Assembly (NCBI RefSeq): GCF_900105185.1
Contig: NZ_FNTJ01000002.1
Coordinates: forward strand, 1,302,001-1,366,000
DNA length: 64,000 bases
Direction: 5' to 3'
DNA from: Pseudomonas saponiphila
GTDB taxonomy: Bacteria > Pseudomonadota > Gammaproteobacteria > Pseudomonadales > Pseudomonadaceae
Part shown: in pieces, positions 52,140 to 60,538 of the stretch
Numbering within the stretch: the stretch's first letter is position 1
Layout: each line of letters starts with the position of its first letter
Translations under genes and position numbers: made by a program
The notes under the pieces: generated by a model
The model's database searches: none
What the model was told of the DNA's origin: nothing
Seen by the model: the letters and a program-made list of their open reading frames with translations, nothing else

Positions 52140-53867
52140 ATGAATCAGAACGCTGAATACTCTGCGGTCAACGACGCTGTGCGCGGTCAATTCTTCCGAC
52201 GGGTCTGGGCCATGATCACGCCTTACTGGCGCAGTGAGGAAAAGGGCAAGGCCTGGTTGCTGCTGATTGCCGTGATTGGCTTGTCGCTGTTCAGCGTGGC
52301 CATCTCGGTGTGGATCAACAGTTGGTACAAGGACTTCTACAACGCCTTGCAGAAGAAGGATGAGGCGGCTTTCTGGAGCCTGATCCTGTATTTCTGCGGG
52401 ATCGCCGCGGTGGCCATTCTGGGGGCGGTCTATCGTCTCTACCTGACCCAGATGCTGACCATCCGCTGGCGGGCCTGGCTGACCGAAAGGCACTTTGCCC
52501 GTTGGCTTGGCAACAAGAACTACTACCGGCTGGAGCAGGGCGGCTACACCGACAACCCGGACCAGCGGATTTCCGAAGACCTCAACAGCTTCACCAGCAA
52601 TACCTTGTCCCTGGGCCTGGGGCTGATTCGCAACGTGGTCAGCCTGGTGTCGTTCTCGATCATTCTGTGGGGCGTGTCCGGCAGCATCGAGGTGTTCGGC
52701 TACACCATTCCCGGTTACATGTTCTGGTGTGCGCTGGTGTATGCCGCCGTCGGCAGCTGGCTGACCCACTTGATCGGACGTCGCTTGATCGGCCTCAACA
52801 ACCAGCAACAGCGTTTTGAAGCCGATCTGCGTTTCTCCATGGTGCGGGTCCGGGAGAACGCCGAGAGCATTGCCCTGTATGACGGTGAGAAAAACGAAAA
52901 CCAGCGCCTGAGCAGCCGCTTCGGCAAGGTCTGGCACAACTTCTGGGACATCATGAAGGTGTCCAAGCGCCTGACCTTCTTTACCGCCGGTTACGGTCAG
53001 ATCGCGATCATCTTCCCGTTCATCGTGGCCGCGCCGCGCTATTTCGCCGGCAAGATCGAGCTGGGCGAGCTGATGCAGATCAACTCGGCCTTCGGCAACG
53101 TCCAGGAGAACTTCAGCTGGTTCATCAGCGCCTATTCGGACCTGGCCGCCTGGCGCGCCACCTGTGATCGTCTGCTGAGCTTTCGTCAGGCCATGAGCGA
53201 AAACGAAGAGTGTCCGCCGGCGATTGACGTGCAGCATCAGGGCGAGCAATTGCAAGTGCGTGACCTGAGCCTGGACCTGGCAGACGGCCGGCATCTGCTG
53301 GCCGGAGCCCAGATGACCGTGAATCCCGGCGAGCGGTTGATGCTCAGTGGCCGCTCCGGCAGTGGCAAGAGCACCCTGCTGCGCGCCATGGGACGCTTAT
53401 GGCCGGCGGGGCATGGCAGCATTCTGCTGCCCAATCAGCGTTACCTGTTCCTGCCGCAGAAACCTTACCTGCCCATTGGCAGCCTGCGCGACGCCTTGAG
53501 TTATCCACAAGCCGGCGACAGCTATGCCCAGGAGCGTTATGCACAGGTCCTGGAGACTTGCCGCTTGCCGCATCTGGTGGCGCGCCTGGACGAAAGCAAT
53601 CACTGGCAACGCATGTTGTCCCCGGGCGAACAACAACGTCTGGCCTTTGCCCGGGCGCTGCTCTATGCGCCGCAATGGCTGTACATGGACGAGGCGACTT
53701 CGGCCATGGATGAGGAAGACGAGGCCAGCCTGTACCAGGCACTGATCGATCAGTTGCCGGGCTTGAGCATTGTCAGTGTCGGTCACCGCAGCAGTCTCAA
53801 GCGCTTCCACCCGCGGCATGTGCGCATCGAGCAGGGGCATCTGCGGGAGCAGGCTGTCACCGCTTGA
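52140..53867 (+). CDS. SbmA/BacA-like (YddA-type) ABC transporter, membrane and ATPase fused
   Basis: A 575-residue inner-membrane half-transporter. The N-terminal part (about 1-330) is the SbmA/BacA-like membrane domain with helices GKAWLLLIAVIGLSLFSVAI, FWSLILYFCGIAAVAILGAV and the conserved NPDQRISEDLNSFTSNTLSL and WFISAYSDLAAWRATCDRLL. The ATPase domain (about 365-575) has Walker A LSGRSGSGKSTLLRAMGRLW, signature MLSPGEQQRLAFARALLYAP and Walker B WLYMDEATSAMDEED, ending in the switch His VSVGHRSSL. Members handle peptides, long-chain fatty acids or vitamin B12-like compounds; the substrate here is unknown. Confidence 0.92.
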   Translation: MNQNAEYSAVNDAVRGQFFRRVWAMITPYWRSEEKGKAWLLLIAVIGLSLFSVAISVWINSWYKDFYNALQKKDEAAFWSLILYFCGIAAVAILGAVYRLYLTQMLTIRWRAWLTERHFARWLGNKNYYRLEQGGYTDNPDQRISEDLNSFTSNTLSLGLGLIRNVVSLVSFSIILWGVSGSIEVFGYTIPGYMFWCALVYAAVGSWLTHLIGRRLIGLNNQQQRFEADLRFSMVRVRENAESIALYDGEKNENQRLSSRFGKVWHNFWDIMKVSKRLTFFTAGYGQIAIIFPFIVAAPRYFAGKIELGELMQINSAFGNVQENFSWFISAYSDLAAWRATCDRLLSFRQAMSENEECPPAIDVQHQGEQLQVRDLSLDLADGRHLLAGAQMTVNPGERLMLSGRSGSGKSTLLRAMGRLWPAGHGSILLPNQRYLFLPQKPYLPIGSLRDALSYPQAGDSYAQERYAQVLETCRLPHLVARLDESNHWQRMLSPGEQQRLAFARALLYAPQWLYMDEATSAMDEEDEASLYQALIDQLPGLSIVSVGHRSSLKRFHPRHVRIEQGHLREQAVTA

Positions 53868-53978
53868 GGGCGCTGCCGGCGAGGCGGCAGCGGCTCCCTG
53901 CTGCTCGAATCCCGTCGCACGCCGCCTGCCAGGGCGGCGCAGGCCCCAGGCTCATGGCGTAGCCGTGGCGCTGAGGCC

Positions 53979-54008
53979 GTTTCGCGGGCAAGCCCGCTCC
54001 TACAGGGG
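53979..54008. repeat. single REP palindrome
   Basis: TTTCGCGGGCAAGCCCGCTC and the following CTACAGG form one REP of the GTAGGAGC family without an inverted partner nearby. Confidence 0.8.
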
Positions 54009-54012
54009 GCGA

Positions 54013-54204
54013 TCAGGTCTGGGGCAGGATCGAGCGGTCTACACGCACGGCCAGTTGGCCAGTTCCCGGTTTGGCGTTGAAGGTCACGTTGCCGCGTTCA
54101 TCCACGCGCGCTCGGGCTATGGGCGCGCCGTTGAGCAACAGCTCCAGTGGTGCATCCTTCAGGGATTGGCCAGAGGCCAGTTGCAGGTTCAGGTTGATAG
54201 TCAT
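54013..54204 (-). CDS. 63-residue partner protein of the SOS-linked gene
   Basis: A 63-residue protein MTINLNLQLASGQSLKDAPL... with alternating hydrophobic residues (LELLLNGAPIARARVDERGN, VTFNAKPGTGQLAVRVDR) that suggest a small beta-sandwich. There is no signal peptide. ATAAGGAC supplies the ribosome site. It starts 13 bp after the stop of the 54218 gene, so both are in one transcript. It could be a chaperone, immunity or structural partner of the larger protein, but nothing in the sequence decides this. No family is recognised. Confidence 0.75.
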   Translation of the reverse strand: MTINLNLQLASGQSLKDAPLELLLNGAPIARARVDERGNVTFNAKPGTGQLAVRVDRSILPQT

Positions 54205-54217
54205 GGTGATGTCCTTA

Positions 54218-55858
54218 TCAGGCGTTGCGATCGATGAAGCGGCTGGTGTTCTTGTCGATGGAGCCGATCAGCTCCGGTGAGCCTCCGCGGAACTGACGGA
54301 ATACATTGCGTCCTGTGGCGCCGCTGTTGCTGGTGCCGGGTGGGATGCCCAGGGTGGGCTGGAAGCTGTCGCTCAGTTCGACATAGGCCGACCAGGGGCC
54401 GATGTAGGACTCGTTCAAGCCGTTGGTTTCGCTGAGGGCATAGCGCACTGCCTGGCCTGGCAGCCAGTTGGGCTCACTGGGGCTGTGGCTCTGCCAGCCG
54501 TCGGCGAGGATCGACGGCACCGCACTTGGGGTGTCCAGATAACCCGCCGGTTTGTTCGGGCTGTAGTTCTTCAGCAGCAGGTAGGTGCTCCAGCCCCACC
54601 AGTTGTCGATGGTTTTGCTGTCGTTGAGGTTGTTGACGTCGCTGCGGCGCAGCACTTTGTCCCCGCTCATCACGAACAGTGGCGAGAAATTGCCGGTTTT
54701 CGCCGCGTTCAGATCCGGCAGCACCTGAAGCGCCCCATAGCTGCCGGCAGCCGGCACGTTGCCGCTCAGGTAGCAGGCGAAGATCTCATCCGCCGAACGC
54801 TGTACTGCCTGTTTCACTTGCTGGCGATTGCGGTGATCGACACTGTCGAAGTAGCGCTTGTCGCCGTAGGCATGCCAGCGTTCGCCCAGGGCGTTGCTGA
54901 CATTGAGGCCGAACTTGCTGTCTTCGTCGTGCATGAAGCGGGTGATCAACGAGCCCAGGTCGCTGGGGGTGACTACCGCGGCCAGTTGCTTGCGTGGTAC
55001 TCGGACATGGCCGGCGGAAAACAGGTCGGTGAGGAAGTGGTCGGCGAAGGCGTTCATCGCGTAGGCCAGTTCCAGTTGCTTGTCGTCCGCGGTTTTGCCC
55101 GCCAGAGCCGCCTGTTGCAGGGCAGCGGTATGCCCGGCGACATAGGCCGCCAGGGCCCACTCGCCAAAGTGGTCGGCGTTGTTGGCCGCAAGCTTCAGAT
55201 AGCGGCCCAGGGGGAACAGCGCGGATACCACGCTGCCGCCGCCGGTAATCCGGTTCCACTCTTCGGACAAGGTATCGCCCAGGGCGTCATAGGCTTCATG
55301 GGGCTGTTTGCCATCGCGGATCGCCTGATTGGCGGCGAGAACTTCCTTCTGCATCACGGCCAGGATCTGTCGGGCTTCGTCCTTGGACGCCGGCAGCACC
55401 GCGAGGGAATTGAAGGCGGCGTTGAAGCGCTGCACTCGCTCGGCGGCGGTGGCGCCTTCGCAGATGGGGCGCTCGGGAATGCCGTAGAAGTCGCCTCCCA
55501 GGGCCACCACCTGGCCGTAGGTCAGGGCCAGGCCGTTGGGCAGGTGCAGCTCCACCTGCCAGGCGGGAATGGTCGGGCCATCCTTGACGAAGCGCAGCAG
55601 AGTGCTGTCACCGATGGCGGTGTGTTCGCCTCCCTCGAAACGCAATTGCGGCAATGCCTTGCGGGCGTTGCGCGCTGGTTGGGGAAGGTCTTGCGGGCGG
55701 TGGTACTTGACGGTGTGGTGGCCGTCGGCGGTCAGCATCAGGGTGTCGCCATCGCCAGTGATGGCGATGCCCTGTTCACTGAACAGGCGATCCAGGTCGG
55801 CAATGATCTGGCCCGCCGGTTGTGACTGTTGCTGCATCTGTGCAGAGATTCCTGACAT
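54218..55858 (-). CDS. putative Zn-dependent phospholipase C/P1-nuclease-like protein under SOS control
   Basis: A 546-residue protein without a signal peptide or membrane segment, starting MSGISAQMQQQSQPAGQIIA. The N-terminal third is beta-rich and has the motif LTYGQVVALGGDFYGIPERP. The helical core has HFGEWALAAYVAGHTAALQQ, NAFADHFLTDLFSAGHVRVP (His274, Asp278, His284), ITRFMHDEDSKFGLNVSNAL and GERWHAYGDKRYF. The spacing of His and Asp resembles the zinc sites of phospholipase C/P1-nuclease folds. A bacterial HET-C-like relationship is possible but not certain. The ATG at 55858 has AAGGAG upstream. Its promoter carries a perfect LexA box, so DNA damage should induce it. It may be a lethal or lytic effector (inference). 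Confidence 0.8.
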   Translation of the reverse strand: MSGISAQMQQQSQPAGQIIADLDRLFSEQGIAITGDGDTLMLTADGHHTVKYHRPQDLPQPARNARKALPQLRFEGGEHTAIGDSTLLRFVKDGPTIPAWQVELHLPNGLALTYGQVVALGGDFYGIPERPICEGATAAERVQRFNAAFNSLAVLPASKDEARQILAVMQKEVLAANQAIRDGKQPHEAYDALGDTLSEEWNRITGGGSVVSALFPLGRYLKLAANNADHFGEWALAAYVAGHTAALQQAALAGKTADDKQLELAYAMNAFADHFLTDLFSAGHVRVPRKQLAAVVTPSDLGSLITRFMHDEDSKFGLNVSNALGERWHAYGDKRYFDSVDHRNRQQVKQAVQRSADEIFACYLSGNVPAAGSYGALQVLPDLNAAKTGNFSPLFVMSGDKVLRRSDVNNLNDSKTIDNWWGWSTYLLLKNYSPNKPAGYLDTPSAVPSILADGWQSHSPSEPNWLPGQAVRYALSETNGLNESYIGPWSAYVELSDSFQPTLGIPPGTSNSGATGRNVFRQFRGGSPELIGSIDKNTSRFIDRNA

Positions 55859-55897
55859 TTCTAGCTCCTTGATATGTCATGTTTATGCCTGGTTTTA

Positions 55898-55913
55898 CTG
55901 TATGTATATACAG
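55898..55913. promoter_or_regulatory. LexA (SOS) box
   Basis: CTGTATGTATATACAG has the full CTGTAT...ATACAG arms of the pseudomonad SOS box. It lies 40 bp upstream of the 54218-55858 gene, directly downstream of its promoter -10. Confidence 0.9.
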
Positions 55914-55921
55914 TTATTTTC

Positions 55922-55949
55922 AGCATAATTGAAAATCACCGGGCGTCAA
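55922..55949 (-). promoter_or_regulatory. sigma-70 promoter of the SOS-linked operon
   Basis: On the minus strand TTGACG (55944-55949) and TATGCT (55922-55927) are 16 bp apart. The LexA box covers the expected start of transcription, an ideal place for repression. Confidence 0.65.
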
Positions 55950-56022
55950 GCAGCCCACTGCGACGGCGTTGCTCGATTGGATTATCATTAGCGCCCTAAC
56001 GACAGGCTCAAGGCCCCCGTGC

Positions 56023-56964
56023 ATGCTGGCAATCTTCTTCGAAACCCTGAGCATCACCGCGCCGGTCTTTGCCATGTTGTTTCTTGGGCTGGTGCTCAAG
56101 CGCGTTGGCTGGATCAACGACAACTTCATCCATACCGCGTCGGCCCTGGTGTTCAACGTCACCATGCCGGCGCTGTTGTTTCTCGGCATCGTCCACGCCG
56201 ATCTGCATGCCTCGCTAAAACCCGGGGTGCTGATCTACTTCTCCGTGGCCACCCTGGCCTGTTTCGCCCTGGCCTGGTGCTGGGCGATCTGGCGCTGTCC
56301 CAAGGAGGATCGGGGGATCTATACCCAGGGGGCATTTCGCGGCAACAACGCGATCATCGGTCTGGCCCTGGCGGCCAGCATGTACGGGGATTACGGGATT
56401 TCCCTGGGGGCGTTGCTCGCGGCGCTGGTGATTCTGTTCTACAACACCCTGTCGACCGTTGTCCTGGCGGTCTACAGCCCGGTGATCAAGTCTGATCCCT
56501 GGAGCATCTGCAAGAGCGTATTCAGCAATCCGTTGATCGTCAGCGTGCTGGTGGCGGCGCCGTTCGCCTATTGGCAGATCGGTCTGCCCGGCTGGCTGGA
56601 AACCTCGGGCCGCTATCTGGCGCAGATGTCCCTGCCTCTGGCGTTGATCTGCATTGGCGGCACGCTGTCTCTGGCGGCCTTGCGCAACAGCGGGCGGATG
56701 GCCATGAGTTCGAGCCTGCTGAAGATGGTGAGCTTGCCGACGCTGGCGACCTTCGGCGCCTGGCTATGCGGCTTTCGTGGTGCGGAGCTGGGGATTTTGT
56801 TTCTGTATTTTGGCAGCCCCACCGCGGCGGCGAGCTTTGTCATGGCCAGGGCGGCCAATGGCAATCATGAGCTGGCGGCGGCCATTATCGTCATCACCAC
56901 GGTGATGGCGGCGGTGACCACCAATATCGGGATCTTTGTCTTGCAGTGGGGCGGTTGGATCTGA
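56023..56964 (+). CDS. AEC (auxin efflux carrier) family transporter
   Basis: A 313-residue inner-membrane protein with about ten helices (ITAPVFAMLFLGLVLKRVGW, VLIYFSVATLACFALAWCWA, ISLGALLAALVILFYNTLST, LPLALICIGGTLSLAALRNS, AAIIVITTVMAAVTTNIGIF). The FNVTMPALLFLGI and FRGNNAIIGLALA motifs are typical of the AEC/Mem_trans family. Substrates are often small carboxylates, but none can be assigned. The ATG at 56023 gives MLAIFFETLSITAPV. It is divergent from the SOS-linked gene, and the LexA box is about 110 bp upstream of it. Confidence 0.9.
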   Translation: MLAIFFETLSITAPVFAMLFLGLVLKRVGWINDNFIHTASALVFNVTMPALLFLGIVHADLHASLKPGVLIYFSVATLACFALAWCWAIWRCPKEDRGIYTQGAFRGNNAIIGLALAASMYGDYGISLGALLAALVILFYNTLSTVVLAVYSPVIKSDPWSICKSVFSNPLIVSVLVAAPFAYWQIGLPGWLETSGRYLAQMSLPLALICIGGTLSLAALRNSGRMAMSSSLLKMVSLPTLATFGAWLCGFRGAELGILFLYFGSPTAAASFVMARAANGNHELAAAIIVITTVMAAVTTNIGIFVLQWGGWI

Positions 56965-56968
56965 GGCT

Positions 56969-57024
56969 GTTTGCCGGCAAGTCGGCTCCTACAGGGCGAG
57001 GGTAGGAGCCGGCGTGTTGGCAAA
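56969..57024. repeat. pair of inverted REPs
   Basis: GTTTGCCGGCAAGTCGGCTCCTAC and GTAGGAGCCGGCGTGTTGGC lie back-to-back, the opposite arrangement to the other REPINs. It sits between the AEC transporter gene and the 57033 gene. Confidence 0.8.
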
Positions 57025-57032
57025 TGACGGAT

Positions 57033-57413
57033 TCACTGCGCTTGCTGATAGGTCTCTATCACTTCCTGGGCCGCGCGAAATGCATCGATGGCCGCCGGCA
57101 CTCCGGCATACACCGCGCAATGCAGCAAGGCTTCACGTATCTCTTCCACGGTGCAGCCATTGTTCAGGGCGCCGCGCACGTGGCCTTTGAGCTCCTGCGG
57201 GCATTTCAAGGCGGTCAGGGTGGCCAGGGTGATCAGGCTGCGGGTTTTCAACGGCAGCCCTTCACGATTCCATACCCCGCCCCAGGCGTGCTCGTTGACG
57301 AAGTCCTGCAGCGGTTGGGTGAAGTCGGTGGCATTGCCCAGGGCGCGATCGACGAAAGCATCGCCCATCACCTGGCGACGCATCTGCAGTCCGCTTTTCT
57401 TGTTCTCGCTCAT
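57033..57413 (-). CDS. carboxymuconolactone decarboxylase family protein
   Basis: A 126-residue AhpD/CMD-like protein: GDAFVDRALGNATDFTQPLQ, the CMD core HAWGGVWNREGLPLKTRSLI, LATLTALKCPQELKGHVRGA and CTVEEIREALLHCAVYAGVP. It resembles the protocatechuate-pathway enzyme PcaC (4-carboxymuconolactone decarboxylase), but no other pca gene is nearby. The ATG at 57413 (GAGAGAAACGCC upstream) overlaps the stop of the exchanger gene by 4 bp. Whether it decarboxylates or acts as a peroxiredoxin-like protein is uncertain; the paired CxxC of AhpD is absent, which favours PcaC-like chemistry. Confidence 0.85.
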   Translation of the reverse strand: MSENKKSGLQMRRQVMGDAFVDRALGNATDFTQPLQDFVNEHAWGGVWNREGLPLKTRSLITLATLTALKCPQELKGHVRGALNNGCTVEEIREALLHCAVYAGVPAAIDAFRAAQEVIETYQQAQ

Positions 57414-58471
57414 GGCGTTTCTCTCTTGTGTTGGCGGCGCCAGGCCCGTAGCGAACTGAACAGCAGAAACGCTACCAAGGCTGGCAGGACGAAAAACAGC
57501 ATCAAGTGTTCCAGCTTGCCGGCCAGCGGCATGCCGGTGGTGAAGGACACCACGTGCAGCCCGTAGGCGAGGTACAGCCCGAGAAACAGCAGGCCTTCGG
57601 CGCGGGTTATGCGATACCCCGAATAGAACACCGGCAGGCACAGCAGGGCCACGCTGAGCAGTACCGGCAGGTCGAAGTCCAGGGCATTGGGCGAAACCGA
57701 GAGCGGACTCGGCGCGACCAGCGCCGTGAAGCCCAATACGCCCAGCAGATTGAACAGGTTGCTGCCGATCACGTTGCCCACGGCAATGTCCCTCTGGCCC
57801 CGCAGGGCGGCGAGCAGCGAGGTGGCCAGTTGCGGCAGTGAGGTACTGATTGCGATCACTGTCAGTCCCATGACCCGTTCCGACAAGCCAAGGTCGTCGG
57901 CGACGGTGACCGCCGCTCCGAGCAGCAGGTGACCGGCGAACACCAGCAGCCCCAGACCGAGAAGCACCAGCAACATGCTGCTCAGGCGCGGGGCGCTGCC
58001 GCGGCGGCCGGTGGCGCAAGGCTGCGGCCGCGCCGGGTGCCTGGATTGGCGCAGCAGCAGAACCAGATAGAGCACCAGGGCCGCCAGCAGGATCAGGCCG
58101 TCTGAGGGGGTGAGGCGTTCGTTATAGGCCAGGACAAACACCAGCACACTGGCGCCGATCATCAGCGGGATATCCAGGCGCACCAGCTGTCGCGACACCC
58201 GCAGGGGAATGATCAAGGCCGAGAGGCCAAGGATCACCAGGATGTTGAAGATGCTGCTGCCGATCACGCTGCCCACGGCAATGTCGGTGTTGTCGGCCAG
58301 GGTCGCCTGCAGGCTGATGGCCATCTGCGGCGCGCTGCTGCCGAAGGCGACGATGCTCAGGCCCATGATCAGTGGACGCACCCGCAGGCGCGCCGACAAG
58401 CGCACGGCCGCGCGCACCAGCAGTTCGGCACCGGCGATCAGCATCACCAGGCCGCTGATTAGCTGGATCAC
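57410..58471 (-). CDS. Na+/Ca2+ exchanger (CaCA superfamily, YrbG-like)
   Basis: A 353-residue membrane protein with two inverted halves. The alpha-1 repeat is SIVAFGSSAPQMAISLQATL with VGSVIGSSIFNILVILGLSA. The alpha-2 repeat is VIAISTSLPQLATSLLAALR with VGNVIGSNLFNLLGVLGFTA. These hold the acidic/polar ion sites, although the usual GTSxPE glutamates appear as SSAPQ and TSLPQ (Gln), an interesting change. The start is a GTG at 58471 with no obvious ribosome site. The stop overlaps the CMD gene by 4 bp. It probably exchanges Na+ or H+ for Ca2+ or other cations. Confidence 0.88.
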   Translation of the reverse strand: MIQLISGLVMLIAGAELLVRAAVRLSARLRVRPLIMGLSIVAFGSSAPQMAISLQATLADNTDIAVGSVIGSSIFNILVILGLSALIIPLRVSRQLVRLDIPLMIGASVLVFVLAYNERLTPSDGLILLAALVLYLVLLLRQSRHPARPQPCATGRRGSAPRLSSMLLVLLGLGLLVFAGHLLLGAAVTVADDLGLSERVMGLTVIAISTSLPQLATSLLAALRGQRDIAVGNVIGSNLFNLLGVLGFTALVAPSPLSVSPNALDFDLPVLLSVALLCLPVFYSGYRITRAEGLLFLGLYLAYGLHVVSFTTGMPLAGKLEHLMLFFVLPALVAFLLFSSLRAWRRQHKRETP

Positions 58472-58521
58472 GCTGAGCAGGGGCAGTTCGGCAAAGGCGG
58501 TAATGGCTTGGGCTCCGTCGG

Positions 58522-58896
58522 TCAGTCGCTGAGGGCCTGGACCCGTACTTTGGCGGTACCGCTGCGCAGCATGTCCAGCTGTTGCGCGGCGCCGCGGGAT
58601 AGGTCGATCAGGCGGCCGCGGGTGTGCGGGCCACGATCATTGATACGGACCACGACGCTCTTGTCGTTGCCCAGGTTGGTGACTTGGACCCGGGTGCCGA
58701 AGGGCAGCTCGCGGTGGGCGGCGGTCAGGCCGTTCTGGTCGAAGGGTTCGCCGCTGGCGGTGCGATTGCCGTGGTGGCGAGCGCCGTAATAGGAGGCCGT
58801 GCCGGTTTCGTCATAGCCCCGAGGGTCGATGACGTGGCTGGTGGCGCAGCCGGTGAGCAGAGCGAGCAGGGCGCTAGTGGCAACCAGACGCTTCAT
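58522..58896 (-). CDS. rlpA: RlpA-like double-psi beta-barrel lipoprotein
   Basis: A 124-residue lipoprotein: [20 protein letters not shown] has a lipobox (LTGC). The RlpA/DPBB core is [40 protein letters not shown] and [20 protein letters not shown]. RlpA of P. aeruginosa is a septal lytic transglycosylase with a SPOR domain. This short protein has the catalytic-type barrel and the Asp of INDRGP but no SPOR domain, so the symbol is used loosely for an RlpA-like paralogue. The ATG at 58896 follows a GGGGCTCCG region. Confidence 0.85.
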   Translation of the reverse strand: MKRLVATSALLALLTGCATSHVIDPRGYDETGTASYYGARHHGNRTASGEPFDQNGLTAAHRELPFGTRVQVTNLGNDKSVVVRINDRGPHTRGRLIDLSRGAAQQLDMLRSGTAKVRVQALSD

Positions 58897-58916
58897 TCGG
58901 GGGCTCCGATGGTTGA

Positions 58917-59045
58917 TGTGGCGAGGGAGCGAGCTCCCGCCGGTCTGTCTGGCAGACCGCAAGCCGGCGGCGATGTTCCTTGGGGAATGGTGCCGGCCGG
59001 TATGCCGTTGCTGCGCGACCGAACGGGAGCCCGCTCCCTCGTCAC
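58917..59045. repeat. REPIN of the GGCGAGGGAGC family
   Basis: ATGTGGCGAGGGAGCGAGCTCC and CGGGAGCCCGCTCCCTCG are inverted copies about 80 bp apart. It is the same second REP family as at 17521-17653. Confidence 0.88.
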
Positions 59046-59082
59046 ACGCAAGCGGCCCGGGCCGCTTGCGGTTAAACCGCGA

Positions 59083-60528
59083 TCAGCCTTCGAGCTTGCT
59101 TTTCAGCAGTTCGTTGACCTGTTGCGGGTTGGCCTTGCCTTTGGAGGCTTTCATCGCCTGGCCGACGAAGAAGCCGAACATCTTGCCGCGCTTGGCCTCA
59201 TCGGCAGCACGGTATTGTTCGACCTGTTCGGCGTTGGCCGCGAGCATCTCGTCCAGCACGGCGGAGATCGCGCCGGTGTCGGTGACCTGCTTGAGGCCGC
59301 GCTTGTCGATGATCTCGTCCGCCGTGCCCTCGCCATTGGCCATGGCTTCGAACACGGTCTTGGCGATCTTGCCGGAGATGGTGTTGTCCTTGATCCGCAG
59401 CAGCATCCCGCCCAGCTGTTCGGCGGAAACCGGGGCTTCGTCGATTTCCAGGCCCTGCTTGTTCAACAGGCTGCCGAGCTCAACCATGACCCAGTTGGCG
59501 GCGAGCTTGGCGTCACCGGCGATGCTCGCGACTTTCTCGAAGTAGTCCGCTTGTTCGCGGCTGGTGGCCAGGACGCTGGCATCGTAGGCCGAGAGGCCGA
59601 ACTGCTCCTGGAAGCGCTCGCGTTTCTGCGGTGGCAGCTCGGGCAGGGTGGCGCGCACCTGGTCGAGGAAGGAGTCCTCGATGACCACCGGCAGCAGATC
59701 CGGATCGGGGAAGTAACGGTAGTCGTTGGCTTCTTCCTTGCTGCGCATCGGACGGGTTTCGTCCTTGTTCGGGTCGTACAGGCGGGTCTGCTGGATCACC
59801 TTGCCGCCGTCTTCGATCAGCTCGATCTGGCGACGGATCTCGGTGTTGATGGCCTTTTCGATAAAGCGGAACGAGTTGACGTTCTTGATCTCGCAGCGGG
59901 TGCCGAACTCGACCTGGCCTTTGGGCCGGACCGAAACGTTGCAGTCGCAACGCAGCGAGCCTTCGGCCATGTTGCCGTCGCAGATGCCCAGGTAGCGCAC
60001 CAGGGCGTGGATCGCCTTGACGTAGGCCACGGCTTCCTTGGCGCTGCGCATGTCCGGCTCGGAGACGATTTCCAGCAGTGGCGTGCCGGCGCGGTTCAGG
60101 TCGATGCCGGTAGAACCGTTGAATTCTTCATGCAGGCTCTTGCCGGCATCTTCTTCCAGGTGCGCGCGCGTGATGCCGACGCGTTTCATGGTGCCGTCTT
60201 CCAGAGGGATGTCCAGGTGGCCCTTGCCGACGATTGGCAGGTCCATCTGGCTGATCTGGTAGCCCTTGGGCAGGTCCGGGTAGAAGTAGTTCTTGCGGGC
60301 GAACACGTTGTGCTGGCCGATCTCGGCGTCTACCGCCAGGCCGAACATCACCGCCATGCGCACCGCTTCCTGGTTCAGCACCGGCAGCACGCCGGGCATG
60401 CCCAGGTCGACCAGGCTGGCCTGGGTGTTGGGCTCGGCACCGAAGGCGGTGGAGCTACCGGAGAAAATCTTCGATTGAGTGGTGAGCTGGGTATGAATCT
60501 CCAGCCCGATCACGACTTCCCATTGCAT
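59083..60528 (-). CDS. gatB: aspartyl/glutamyl-tRNA amidotransferase subunit B
   Basis: A 481-residue subunit of GatCAB, which converts misacylated Glu-tRNA-Gln (and Asp-tRNA-Asn) to the amide. N-terminal signatures are [60 protein letters not shown] and [20 protein letters not shown]. The ATP/kinase part has [20 protein letters not shown] and [14 protein letters not shown]. The C-terminal YqeY-type tail ends [19 protein letters not shown]. The ATG at 60528 follows GAGGAG. gatC-gatA-gatB run in that order on the minus strand. Confidence 0.97.
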   Translation of the reverse strand: MQWEVVIGLEIHTQLTTQSKIFSGSSTAFGAEPNTQASLVDLGMPGVLPVLNQEAVRMAVMFGLAVDAEIGQHNVFARKNYFYPDLPKGYQISQMDLPIVGKGHLDIPLEDGTMKRVGITRAHLEEDAGKSLHEEFNGSTGIDLNRAGTPLLEIVSEPDMRSAKEAVAYVKAIHALVRYLGICDGNMAEGSLRCDCNVSVRPKGQVEFGTRCEIKNVNSFRFIEKAINTEIRRQIELIEDGGKVIQQTRLYDPNKDETRPMRSKEEANDYRYFPDPDLLPVVIEDSFLDQVRATLPELPPQKRERFQEQFGLSAYDASVLATSREQADYFEKVASIAGDAKLAANWVMVELGSLLNKQGLEIDEAPVSAEQLGGMLLRIKDNTISGKIAKTVFEAMANGEGTADEIIDKRGLKQVTDTGAISAVLDEMLAANAEQVEQYRAADEAKRGKMFGFFVGQAMKASKGKANPQQVNELLKSKLEG

Positions 60529-60538
60529 GTGTGTCTCC

